From HGM04593 sp045661205 (GTDB taxonomy: Bacteria; Bacteroidota; Bacteroidia; Bacteroidales; Bacteroidaceae): 64,000 bases of DNA. Below are positions 26,912-35,047 of this stretch, piece after piece. The first letter of the stretch is position 1. Every line of letters starts with the position of its first letter. Under the pieces are notes generated by a model. The model saw only the letters and a list, made by a program, of their open reading frames with translations. It ran no database searches and was not told where the DNA came from. Made by a program: the position numbers and the translations under genes. Where the stretch lies: the NCBI GenBank assembly GCA_045661205.1, contig JAZRFE010000008.1, positions 10,093 through 74,092 on the forward strand. The letters are read 5' to 3'.

Positions 26912-27347
26912 ATCTTACTCCCTTGCGTATAGGTTCGGAGTGGAAAACTCCATGATTGCCATCGACCTTCCAGCGGCCTTCGACCAAGAGCAATTTCACA
27001 TCAATCTTAAGCATATTGCCCAAAGGCCCTACGCCCTCGAGCACTACAAAAGCCTCGTCGCCCTTAATCTTTTCGGACGTTACTTTATAGTCGGGTTTGA
27101 AACCCTGCGTGCGCTGCTTGTAGTCGTTAGACGCCACTGCCATTTGGAAATAGTCGCGGAACACAGCATAATCGAGCGTATCCTGGAAATGGATATTTCC
27201 CGTAACAGCCTTGACATCACCCGAGGTAAGCCCCTCATAAAGTTCAAGAGCAACCGCCGAGGGTTTGCCACCATCGTTTCCATTGCCGCACGAAAAGGAG
27301 ACAACGGCGAGCAATGCAAAAATAAAGATATATTTTATTCTTTTCAT
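26910..27347 (-). CDS. DUF4878-like lipoprotein
   Basis: A 145-residue protein with lipobox (VVSFSCGNGND, Cys near residue 20) and a small alpha/beta domain typical of DUF4878/NTF2-like lipoproteins: ALELYEGLTSGDVKAV, then AFVVLEGVG and LLLVEGRWKVDG. Such domains have no known catalytic role. ATG 27347 is chosen because the promoter at 27377-27408 ends only about 30 bases upstream and the longer start lacks room for it. Confidence 0.85.
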   Translation of the reverse strand: MKRIKYIFIFALLAVVSFSCGNGNDGGKPSAVALELYEGLTSGDVKAVTGNIHFQDTLDYAVFRDYFQMAVASNDYKQRTQGFKPDYKVTSEKIKGDEAFVVLEGVGPLGNMLKIDVKLLLVEGRWKVDGNHGVFHSEPIRKGVR

Positions 27348-27376
27348 AACTGATAAAAAAATCAAAAACAACGGTG

Positions 27377-27408
27377 CGAAGATAGCACAAATGAGGGACT
27401 ATAACAAA
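27377..27408 (-). promoter_or_regulatory. Promoter of the DUF4878-like lipoprotein gene
   Basis: On the minus strand TTTG (27408-27405), exactly 20 bases, TATCTTCG (27384-27377): one of the best consensus matches in the window. Confidence 0.65.
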
Positions 27409-27584
27409 ATATTTTCACAAGAAAGAAAAGCAAAGAAAAATTAAAGCTCTTTTCATGGCATTTAAGTAAAAAACAAGTAACTTTGCAAAAGTATATAGAA
27501 CATAGGGAGAGGGTCTACGACATATCAGTTCATCACCGTTTATGCCATCCAAAAAGCACTCTCTCGCAAAGAAAATTAATACAT

Positions 27585-28598
27585 ATGGATGTTATAAGCA
27601 AACTTATTGCTCGCGCTTGCGAAGACAAACAGCGCATCGTTCTTCCCGAAGGTACGGAAGAGCGTACACTTAAAGCGGCAGACAAAGCTATTGCCGACGG
27701 TATAGCAGAACTCATCATTTTGGGTAACAAGGCAGAGATTCTTGCACTCGCCGAGAAATTCGGCCTTGCAAACATCAAGAATGCCAACATCATCGACCCC
27801 GATGACAACCCCGACTTCGAGAAATACTCGAACCTGCTCTACGAGTTGAGAAAATCTAAAGGCCTCACTATCGAAGAGGCACAGAAACTGACACGTAACC
27901 CTCTGTATCTGGGCTGTCTCATCATCAAGGCAGGCGACGCAGACGGTCAGGTGGCAGGTGCATTGAACACCACAGGAAATGTATTGCGTCCTGCATTGCA
28001 GATTATCAAGACAACTCCCGGAATCTCATGCGTATCGGGTGCAATGCTCATGGTTACAAACACTCCCGAATATGGCGACAATGGCGTACTCTTCTTTGCC
28101 GACGTTGCAGTAACTCCCAACCCCGACGCCAACCAGTTGTCACAGATTGCTGTCTGCACAGCAGGTACAGCCAAAGCAATCGCAGGCTTCGACGAACCTC
28201 GCGTGGCAATGCTCAGCTTCTCTTCTAAGGGTTCGGCTAAGCACGAACTTGTAGACAAGGTTTCAGAGGCTGTGAAATTGGCAAAAGAGCTTGACCCCAC
28301 AATCTCTCTCGATGGCGAGCTTCAGGCAGATGCTGCATTGGTGCCTTTTGTTGGCGCAAGCAAGGCTCCCGGTTCACCCGTTGCAGGAAAGGCAAATGTG
28401 CTTGTGTTCCCCGACCTTCAGGCCGGAAACATCGGCTACAAATTGGTTGAGCGCCTCGGCGGCGCAACAGCTATCGGCCCCATTCTTCAGGGTATCGCAC
28501 GCCCCGTAAACGACCTTTCACGCGGATGCTCTATCGACGACGTTTACAAAATGATTGCAATCACAGCCAACCAGGCTATCGCTGCAAAAAACAAATAA
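27585..28598 (+). CDS. pta: Phosphate acetyltransferase
   Basis: A 337-residue short-form phosphotransacetylase that converts acetyl-CoA and phosphate to acetyl phosphate. Recognisable segments are VLPEGTEERTLKAA near the N-terminus, GCLIIKAGDADGQVAGA in the middle, and KANVLVFPDLQAGNIGYKL and the IGPILQG region near the C-terminus. The extra N-terminal domains of long Pta proteins are absent. I use ATG 27585; the preceding frame (27483-27584) has no Pta homology and overlaps the TAACTTTG -7 element at 27478-27485. It forms an operon with ackA (15-base gap). Confidence 0.95.
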   Translation: MDVISKLIARACEDKQRIVLPEGTEERTLKAADKAIADGIAELIILGNKAEILALAEKFGLANIKNANIIDPDDNPDFEKYSNLLYELRKSKGLTIEEAQKLTRNPLYLGCLIIKAGDADGQVAGALNTTGNVLRPALQIIKTTPGISCVSGAMLMVTNTPEYGDNGVLFFADVAVTPNPDANQLSQIAVCTAGTAKAIAGFDEPRVAMLSFSSKGSAKHELVDKVSEAVKLAKELDPTISLDGELQADAALVPFVGASKAPGSPVAGKANVLVFPDLQAGNIGYKLVERLGGATAIGPILQGIARPVNDLSRGCSIDDVYKMIAITANQAIAAKNK

Positions 28599-28613
28599 AA
28601 CAGAGATATACCC

Positions 28614-29816
28614 ATGAAAATACTTGTATTAAACTGCGGAAGCTCTTCTATCAAATATCAGCTTTTTGATATGGAGTCAAAGAGCGTTCTTGCAAAAGGA
28701 GGAATTGAGAAAATAGGCCTCGAAGGCTCATTCTTGAAACTCACACAGCCCAACGGCGAGAAAGTGACACTCACAAAAGATATTCCCGAGCACACAACAG
28801 GTGTACGTTTCATCATCAGCGTACTCACAGGCGAGGAATACGGAGTAATTAAATCAATCAACGAGATTGACGCAGTGGGTCACCGCATGGTACACGGCGG
28901 CGAGAAGTTCAGCAGCTCGGTATTGCTCACCGACGAGGTGATGAAGGACTTCGAGGCTTGCAACGACCTTGCTCCCCTGCACAACCCCGCAAACATCAAG
29001 GGTGTGAATGCTGTTAAGGATATAGCTCCCGAAATGCCCCAGGTGGGTGTATTCGATACATCATTCCACCAGACATTGCCCGACTATGCTTACATCTACG
29101 GTATTCCCTACGAGTTGTACGAGAAGTACGGCATCAGACGTTACGGTTTCCACGGAACATCACACCGTTACATCACAAAGCGCGTGTGCGAGATGTTGGG
29201 CGTAGACCCCGCAGACAAAAAAATCATCACCTGCCACATTGGTAACGGTGGCTCTATCGCTGCTGTAAAGAACGGCAAGTGCGTAGATACAACAATGGGA
29301 CTCACTCCGCTCGAAGGCCTCATGATGGGTACACGTAGCGGTGACATCGACCCCGGAGCAATCCCTTTCATCATGGAGAAATTGCAGCTCGACGGCAAAG
29401 GTCTCTCTGACCTTTTGAACAAGAAGTCGGGTGTAATGGGCGTGTCAGGCGTTTCTTCGGACATGCGCGAGGTGGAGGCAGCTGCAAAGGCCGGCAACAA
29501 ACGTGCAGAGCTTGCAAACACCATCTACTTCTACCGTATCAAGAAGTACATCGGCGCATACGCAGCAGCCATGGGCGGTGTGGACATCATCGCATTTGCA
29601 GGTGGCGTAGGCGAGAACCAGTACCCTTGTCGCGAGGCTGCTCTCGAAGGTCTTGAGTTCATCGGCGTTGAGCTTGACAAAGAGCTTAACAAGAAATCAC
29701 GTGGCGAGGAGGTTATCCTCTCAACTCCCGAGTCAAAGGTTAAAGTGGTACTTGTACCCACCGACGAGGAGTTAATGATTGCATCGGATACCTACGAGAT
29801 TGTATCGGCGAAGTAA
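28614..29816 (+). CDS. ackA: Acetate kinase
   Basis: A 400-residue ASKHA-fold kinase that makes ATP and acetate from acetyl phosphate. The N-terminal signature LVLNCGSSSIKYQLFD, the internal FHGTSHRYI and CHIGNGGSIAAVKNG phosphate-binding segment, and GLTPLEGLMMGTRSGDIDPGA are all intact. With pta it provides substrate-level phosphorylation during fermentation, consistent with an anaerobe excreting acetate. The operon ends with the terminator at 29836. Confidence 0.97.
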   Translation: MKILVLNCGSSSIKYQLFDMESKSVLAKGGIEKIGLEGSFLKLTQPNGEKVTLTKDIPEHTTGVRFIISVLTGEEYGVIKSINEIDAVGHRMVHGGEKFSSSVLLTDEVMKDFEACNDLAPLHNPANIKGVNAVKDIAPEMPQVGVFDTSFHQTLPDYAYIYGIPYELYEKYGIRRYGFHGTSHRYITKRVCEMLGVDPADKKIITCHIGNGGSIAAVKNGKCVDTTMGLTPLEGLMMGTRSGDIDPGAIPFIMEKLQLDGKGLSDLLNKKSGVMGVSGVSSDMREVEAAAKAGNKRAELANTIYFYRIKKYIGAYAAAMGGVDIIAFAGGVGENQYPCREAALEGLEFIGVELDKELNKKSRGEEVILSTPESKVKVVLVPTDEELMIASDTYEIVSAK

Positions 29817-29835
29817 TCAACAATACATTATATAA

Positions 29836-29877
29836 TATAAGCGGGTGGCTTTTCAAAGGCCACCCGCTTATATTTTT
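29836..29877. terminator. Bidirectional intrinsic terminator
   Basis: Stem TATAAGCGGGTGGC (29836-29849) with GCCACCCGCTTATA (29859-29872), then T-run; it separates converging ackA and the transporter genes. Confidence 0.92.
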
Positions 29878-30461
29878 CATTGCACAAACCCATAGAATAG
29901 TGCTCCGAAAATACCGGAGACCACAAGAATGAGTATGGGGCTGACCTTACGTCGCATGGCTATAAATGCCGCTACACTTATGACAACACTCACGCAGAAG
30001 CGCAAAGGTTCGTCGGCTAAAGTGCCATAGTTCTCGGCACTCATCAGCAGCAATGCCGCCGATGCTATAAGACCCACAACAGCGGGGCGCAACGTGCGGA
30101 ATACAGCATTAACACCCGCACTCTTGCTGTACTTCATCAGATAGCGGCTGATTATAAGCATAAGCACAAGCGAGGGGAGCATCACCGCAAAGGATGCCGC
30201 CAAAGAGCCTAATATCGCAAGAGGAAGCGAGCCGTAAGCATTGTTCATGGCTGTGTAGCCAACGTATGTGGCGGAATTTATTCCTATGGGGCCGGGAGTC
30301 ATCTGACTGATTGCGACAATATCGGTAAACTCGGACATTGTGAGCCACGAGTATCGGGTAACAACCTCGCCCTGAATGACGGACAACATTCCGTAACCGC
30401 CACCGAAGCTGAAAAGACCTATCTTGAAGAAGGTCACGAAAAGTTTCAAAAGCAACATCAT
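29877..30461 (-). CDS. Chromate transporter family protein, second half
   Basis: A 194-residue membrane protein with about six hydrophobic segments and the ChrA signature GLFSFGGGYGMLSVI near residue 15, then SQMTPGPIGINSATYVGY (about 50-67). It is one half-size CHR unit; the other is encoded immediately upstream with a 4-base overlap (30458-30461), so the two probably form one transporter. ChrA exports chromate in some bacteria, but split anaerobe versions have unproven substrates; transport of another oxyanion is equally possible. Confidence 0.88.
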   Translation of the reverse strand: MMLLLKLFVTFFKIGLFSFGGGYGMLSVIQGEVVTRYSWLTMSEFTDIVAISQMTPGPIGINSATYVGYTAMNNAYGSLPLAILGSLAASFAVMLPSLVLMLIISRYLMKYSKSAGVNAVFRTLRPAVVGLIASAALLLMSAENYGTLADEPLRFCVSVVISVAAFIAMRRKVSPILILVVSGIFGALFYGFVQ

Positions 30462-31003
30462 ACCCTACCCTTCATTTTACCGTAAATAAAACCTGCGACA
30501 CCCGCGCAGACTATTATATATATGGGCGAAACACCGAACGCCACAATGAGCAGTGCCGAGAGTATGGGTATCCACACTGTCGTGCGTGTGATTTTCGCCG
30601 AGCGCGCCACCGAGAATACGGGGGCGGCAATGAGAGCAACCACCGCAGGGCGTAACCCCCAGAAGATGTGCTCCACTACCTTATAGTGGCGAAAACTGTG
30701 GAAAAAGAGTGCTATAAGCAATATACACACCACCGAGGGCAGCACACTGCCCAGCGATGCGGCAACAGCACCGCGCGCTCCGCGCAGTTTGTAGCCAATG
30801 AATATTGCGATGTTCACAGCAAAGACTCCGGGAGCCGACTGTGCCACAGCAAGAATATCGAGAAAGTCCTCTTTCGCCACCCAACCGTTGCGCTCCACAA
30901 CGTCGCGCTCTATTAGGGGTATCATTGCATAACCGCCGCCAATGGTGAAAAGACCTATCTTGGAGAAGGTTGCAAAGAGTTTAAAAAGCGATGCGTTTGT
31001 CAT
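30458..31003 (-). CDS. Chromate transporter family protein, first half
   Basis: A 181-residue membrane protein with the CHR motif IGLFTIGGGYAMIPLIERDVV (core GLFTIGGGYAM near residue 17) and AQSAPGVFAVNIAIFIGY (about 52-69). It is similar to the downstream half, as expected for the two-gene CHR organisation. It is the first gene of the two-gene unit; ATG at 31003 follows the terminator of purL at 31037-31076 by about 35 bases, so it may have its own promoter or depend on read-through. Confidence 0.88.
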   Translation of the reverse strand: MTNASLFKLFATFSKIGLFTIGGGYAMIPLIERDVVERNGWVAKEDFLDILAVAQSAPGVFAVNIAIFIGYKLRGARGAVAASLGSVLPSVVCILLIALFFHSFRHYKVVEHIFWGLRPAVVALIAAPVFSVARSAKITRTTVWIPILSALLIVAFGVSPIYIIVCAGVAGFIYGKMKGRV

Positions 31004-31036
31004 TTACAAGCAAAAGAATCATTCATTAAACAGCTA

Positions 31037-31076
31037 AAAGCACTCCCCACCTTTCGGGTGAGGAGTGCTTTCTTAT
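31037..31076 (-). terminator. Intrinsic terminator after purL
   Basis: AAAGCACTCC...GGAGTGCTTT (31037-31046 / 31062-31071) with an inner CACC/GGTG extension; on the minus strand A/T-rich sequence follows. Confidence 0.8.
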
Positions 31077-31089
31077 TGTTGATAGTATA

Positions 31090-34000
31090 TTACTTTACCT
31101 TTTCGGCAACCCAATTATATGCGTTGCGGAAGATCTCTATCCAGGGAGTAACATCGTCGGCAAGACGGTCGGCGGGATAGTTTGCACACTGCCAGGGGAA
31201 TATTGCGCGCTCGGGGTGAGGCATCATTGCCACGTGACGGCCGTTTGCGCTTGCAAGAGCTGCTACATTGTAGTCCGAGCCATTGGGGTTACCGGGATAG
31301 CCCTCGTAAGAGTAGCGTGCTACAATGTTATATTTCTCCTGCTCGTAGGGAAGTTCAAAACGACCTTCGCCATGAGCTACCCAAACACCGATGCGGCTGT
31401 TAGAGAGTGAACCGAAGAGCACCGAATTGTTCTCGGGAACGTTCACGCCCACAAAGGTAGACTCGAACTTGTGAGAGTTGTTGTGACGCATGTAGCCTCT
31501 CTTCTCAAACTCGGGGTTGATGAGGTTGAGCTCCATCATCAACTGACAACCGTTACAAATACCGAGTGAGAGAGTATCCTCACGTGCATAGAAACGGTCG
31601 AGAGCAGCCTTTGCTTTGGGGTTGTAGAGGAAACCACCAGCCCAACCTTTGGCCGAGCCGAGAACGTCTGAGTTGGAGAATCCACCGCAGAACACGATGA
31701 AGTTCACCTCGTCAAGTGTCTCGCGACCGCTGATAAGGTCGGTCATCGTAACGTCTTTCACGTCGAAGCCTGCGAGATACATTGCGTATGCCATTTCCCG
31801 CTCGCCGTTTGTACCCTTCTCGCGGATGATAGCAGCACGAACGCCAGACTTCTCGCGACGGTCACCGTCGATGCCATATTTAGAGAGCATTCCTGTGAAG
31901 CCTGCGGGGAGACGGAATTTCAAAGGCTGGTTCTTGTAGTTCTGCAATCTCTCGTCGGCACAGCCGTGGAAGCTCTGCTTGCGATCCATCAGGTATGAGC
32001 TGTCGAACCATACGTCGCGCATATAATCGATGTCGAAGAGGCGTGTACGTTTGTTGTGAGCAACAGCTATCTGACGTTTCTTCGAGGGAGTACCAATCTT
32101 CATGAAGCAAATGCCAGCCTCCTCGAACACATCCTGCATCTTATCCTTGTCGGCATCGGCCACCTGAATAACAAGACCGGGGTTCTCGGCGAAGAGCAGT
32201 TTGACGATGTCATTCTCGGCAATGCCGCTAAAATCGGCTTCGATACCACCCTCTACGTTTGCGAAGCACATTTCAAGCAGTGTGGTAATGAGACCACCGG
32301 CAGAAATATCGTGACCGGCGAGAATAATACCCTCTTTCACGAGCATCTGAATAGCGTTGAATGCCGCAGCAAAATATTCGGGGTTCTGCACTGTGGGAAC
32401 ATCGTCACCCACACAGTTCATTGTCTGAGCAAATGCCGAACCACCAAGACGCAACGCGTCGAAGCTGAAGTCTACGTGGTAGAAGGCACTCTTAGGATTG
32501 TTCACCATCACAGGAGATACAACCTTGCGGATATCAGAAACCTCGCCACCGGCAGAAACGATAACTGTTCCCGGGCTGATAACCTTTGTTCCATCGGGAT
32601 ATTTCTGAGTCATCGAGAGTGAGTCCTTACCTGTGGGCACGTTGATATGGAGGTCGCAGCAGAAATCGGAGAGAGCCTTCACGCCCTTGTAGAGACGTGC
32701 ATCCTCACCCTCTTGCGAGCGACAGGGCCACATCCAGTTCGCGCTGAGTGATATTGATTCGAGACCATCGGCAAGTGGAGCAAGCACAATGTTTGTCAAT
32801 GCCTCGGAAACAGCGAGCACCGAACCTTTGGCGGGGTCGGCAAGACCAGCCTGAGGTGCGTGACCGATAGAAGTAGCGATACCCTTCTTGCCTTTGAAGT
32901 CGAGTGTTACAACACCGCAGTCGCTCAAGGGGAGCTGTATCTCTCCCTGGCACTGCTGACGTGCGATGCGACCTGTTACCGAACGGTCCACCTTGTTGGT
33001 GAGCCAATCCTTACATGCAACAGCCTCGAGACGGAGGACATTTATAAGATAGTCGTTGATATTTTCTTCGTTATACTCAACATCTTTGTAGTGACGCTCA
33101 ACAGTCTTGTCCACCATGTAGGTTTTGGGAGAAGAACCGAACATCTGACTTACAGAGAGGTCGAAAGGACGTTTGCCATCGGCCTGCTCGAAAGCGAAAC
33201 GAGCGTCGCCTGTTGTCTCGCCGACAACGTACATGGGAGCACGCTCGCGCTCGGCAACACGCTTAACATATTCGATGGCATCCTCTTTGATGAGCAATCC
33301 CATACGCTCCTGAGACTCGTTGGCAATAATCTCTTTTGCCGAGAGAGTCTTGTCGCCGACGGGAAGTTTGCTCATATCGATGAGACCTCCACACTCCTCG
33401 ACAAGCTCGGAGAGACAGTTCACGTGACCTGCCGAACCGTGGTCGTGGATAGATACTACGGGGTTGGTTTCATCCTCGCAGAGTGCACGTACAACATTGT
33501 AGGCACGTTTCTGCATTTCGGCATTGGCACGCTGAACGGCGTTAAGCTCGATACCCGAAGAGTAACGACCTGTATCAACCGACGACACAGAGCCGCCACC
33601 AAGACCGATGCGGTAGTTGTCACCACCCATTACTATAACCTTGTTGCCCTTCTCGGGTGCACCCTTGAGGCAGTCGCGACGTGTACCGTAACCCACACCA
33701 CCGGCAAGCATGATAACCTTGTCGTAGCCATAGGTCTCTTCGTTCTCTTTGTGCTCGAATGTAAGCACCGAACCGCAGATAAGAGGCTGACCGAACTTGT
33801 TACCGAAGTCCGAAGCACCGTTTGATGCTTTAATAAGTATCTGCTCGGGAGTCTGGTACAACCATTTGCGCACGGGAAGCATATCCTCCCACTTGCGGTC
33901 GTCGTAAGTACGGGGATAAGATGTCATGTAGACAGCAGTTCCGGCAATGGGCCATGAACCTTTACCTCCACCCATACGGTCGCGGATTTCACCGCCGGTA

Positions 34001-34791
34001 CCTGTACTTGCACCGTTGAAAGGCTCAACAGTTGTGGGAAAGTTGTGTGTCTCGGCCTTGAGCGAGATTACGGTCTCGATATCTTTGATTACAAAATAGT
34101 CGGGAATTGAGTGGTCGGCGGGAGCGAACTGCTCTACAATAGGACCCTGCGCAAAGGCTACGTTGTCTTTGTATGCAGAGATTATCTTGTTGGGATTCTC
34201 CTGTGTGGTGCGCTTAATCATCTGGAAGAGCGACGAGGGCATCTCCTCGCCATCGATGATGAATGTACCGCCGAAAATCTTGTGACGACAGTGCTCTGAG
34301 TTGATCTGCGCGAAGCCGAACACCTCGGAGTCGGTGAGTTTGCGACCAAGCTCGCCCTCTACCTTGTGGAGATACTCAATCTCCTCGGCCGAGAGTGCAA
34401 GTCCCTCTTGCTCGTTGTAGCTGTCGAGGTCTTCGATAAACTCGATGGGTTTAGGAGCTATGTCCACTGTAAAGACATCCTGATCGAGGCCTTTGTAGAG
34501 GCGCTGCAACATGGGGTCGTACTCGGCATTCTCGTCGGCAACAGCGAAATACTCCTCAATGCGCTGCACACCCTCGATACCCATGTTCTGAGTAATCTCT
34601 ACGGCGTTTGTACTCCAGGGAGTGATCATTTCGCGACGGGGGCCTACAAAATAACCTTCGACACTCTGTCCTTCAACAGGAGTAGCTCCGCTATACAACC
34701 AACACAATTTTTGAATATCCTCGTTGGTCAAAAGATTTTCCGTAGCGGTGGCAATGATTCCACGCTCGGAGGTAGTGAAAAAGTAAACCAT
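31090..34791 (-). CDS. purL: Phosphoribosylformylglycinamidine synthase (large form)
   Basis: A 1233-residue single-chain FGAM synthase, the fourth step of purine synthesis. The large-form architecture is intact: N-terminal domain, AIRS-like synthase halves (SETH-like EAHTFP appears as KAETHNFPTTVEPF near 230; GGGKGSWPIAG; a second HDISAGGL segment near 800), and a C-terminal glutaminase with nucleophile Cys in GICNGCQ, plus HGEGRF and MPHPERAIFPWQ. No break is visible. A promoter-like pair on the minus strand is at 34849-34881. With purA at 23418 this window holds two separate purine genes. Confidence 0.97.
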   Translation of the reverse strand: MVYFFTTSERGIIATATENLLTNEDIQKLCWLYSGATPVEGQSVEGYFVGPRREMITPWSTNAVEITQNMGIEGVQRIEEYFAVADENAEYDPMLQRLYKGLDQDVFTVDIAPKPIEFIEDLDSYNEQEGLALSAEEIEYLHKVEGELGRKLTDSEVFGFAQINSEHCRHKIFGGTFIIDGEEMPSSLFQMIKRTTQENPNKIISAYKDNVAFAQGPIVEQFAPADHSIPDYFVIKDIETVISLKAETHNFPTTVEPFNGASTGTGGEIRDRMGGGKGSWPIAGTAVYMTSYPRTYDDRKWEDMLPVRKWLYQTPEQILIKASNGASDFGNKFGQPLICGSVLTFEHKENEETYGYDKVIMLAGGVGYGTRRDCLKGAPEKGNKVIVMGGDNYRIGLGGGSVSSVDTGRYSSGIELNAVQRANAEMQKRAYNVVRALCEDETNPVVSIHDHGSAGHVNCLSELVEECGGLIDMSKLPVGDKTLSAKEIIANESQERMGLLIKEDAIEYVKRVAERERAPMYVVGETTGDARFAFEQADGKRPFDLSVSQMFGSSPKTYMVDKTVERHYKDVEYNEENINDYLINVLRLEAVACKDWLTNKVDRSVTGRIARQQCQGEIQLPLSDCGVVTLDFKGKKGIATSIGHAPQAGLADPAKGSVLAVSEALTNIVLAPLADGLESISLSANWMWPCRSQEGEDARLYKGVKALSDFCCDLHINVPTGKDSLSMTQKYPDGTKVISPGTVIVSAGGEVSDIRKVVSPVMVNNPKSAFYHVDFSFDALRLGGSAFAQTMNCVGDDVPTVQNPEYFAAAFNAIQMLVKEGIILAGHDISAGGLITTLLEMCFANVEGGIEADFSGIAENDIVKLLFAENPGLVIQVADADKDKMQDVFEEAGICFMKIGTPSKKRQIAVAHNKRTRLFDIDYMRDVWFDSSYLMDRKQSFHGCADERLQNYKNQPLKFRLPAGFTGMLSKYGIDGDRREKSGVRAAIIREKGTNGEREMAYAMYLAGFDVKDVTMTDLISGRETLDEVNFIVFCGGFSNSDVLGSAKGWAGGFLYNPKAKAALDRFYAREDTLSLGICNGCQLMMELNLINPEFEKRGYMRHNNSHKFESTFVGVNVPENNSVLFGSLSNSRIGVWVAHGEGRFELPYEQEKYNIVARYSYEGYPGNPNGSDYNVAALASANGRHVAMMPHPERAIFPWQCANYPADRLADDVTPWIEIFRNAYNWVAEKVK

Positions 34792-34848
34792 TTTTCGTAT
34801 ATCTTAATTGTAAATATTCTTAATCACCGCAATCTGCGCTTTAGAGTG

Positions 34849-34881
34849 CGAAGATAATCAAAAAAAATGGATTTATGTCAA
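34849..34881 (-). promoter_or_regulatory. Possible purL promoter
   Basis: On the minus strand TTG (34881-34879), 22 bases, TATCTTCG (34856-34849). The spacing is slightly long. No purine riboswitch-like structure is visible between it and the ATG at 34791. Confidence 0.4.
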
Positions 34882-34960
34882 TCCTAAAGACACAAAATTG
34901 CCTACCCGAGCATCAAGTATCAAAATAGAGAGAATTCATTGTATAATAAATGTTAAAATA

Positions 34961-34980
34961 GGGGGGGGGGGGGGGGGGGG
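34961..34980 (+). repeat. Run of 20 consecutive G residues
   Basis: An uninterrupted G20 tract lies in the 34792-35047 gap, 67 bases before the ATG of the macroglobulin/Sel1 gene and just upstream of that gene's probable -33 region (TAAATTTG -7-like element at 35032-35039). Such homopolymers vary in length by slippage. The listed length is also the kind most prone to sequencing error. Confidence 0.9.
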
Positions 34981-35047
34981 TAATTATCACAATTATATAC
35001 GGTTTTCGTCTATATTTTGAGATAATTTTCGTAAATTTGCCCATACT

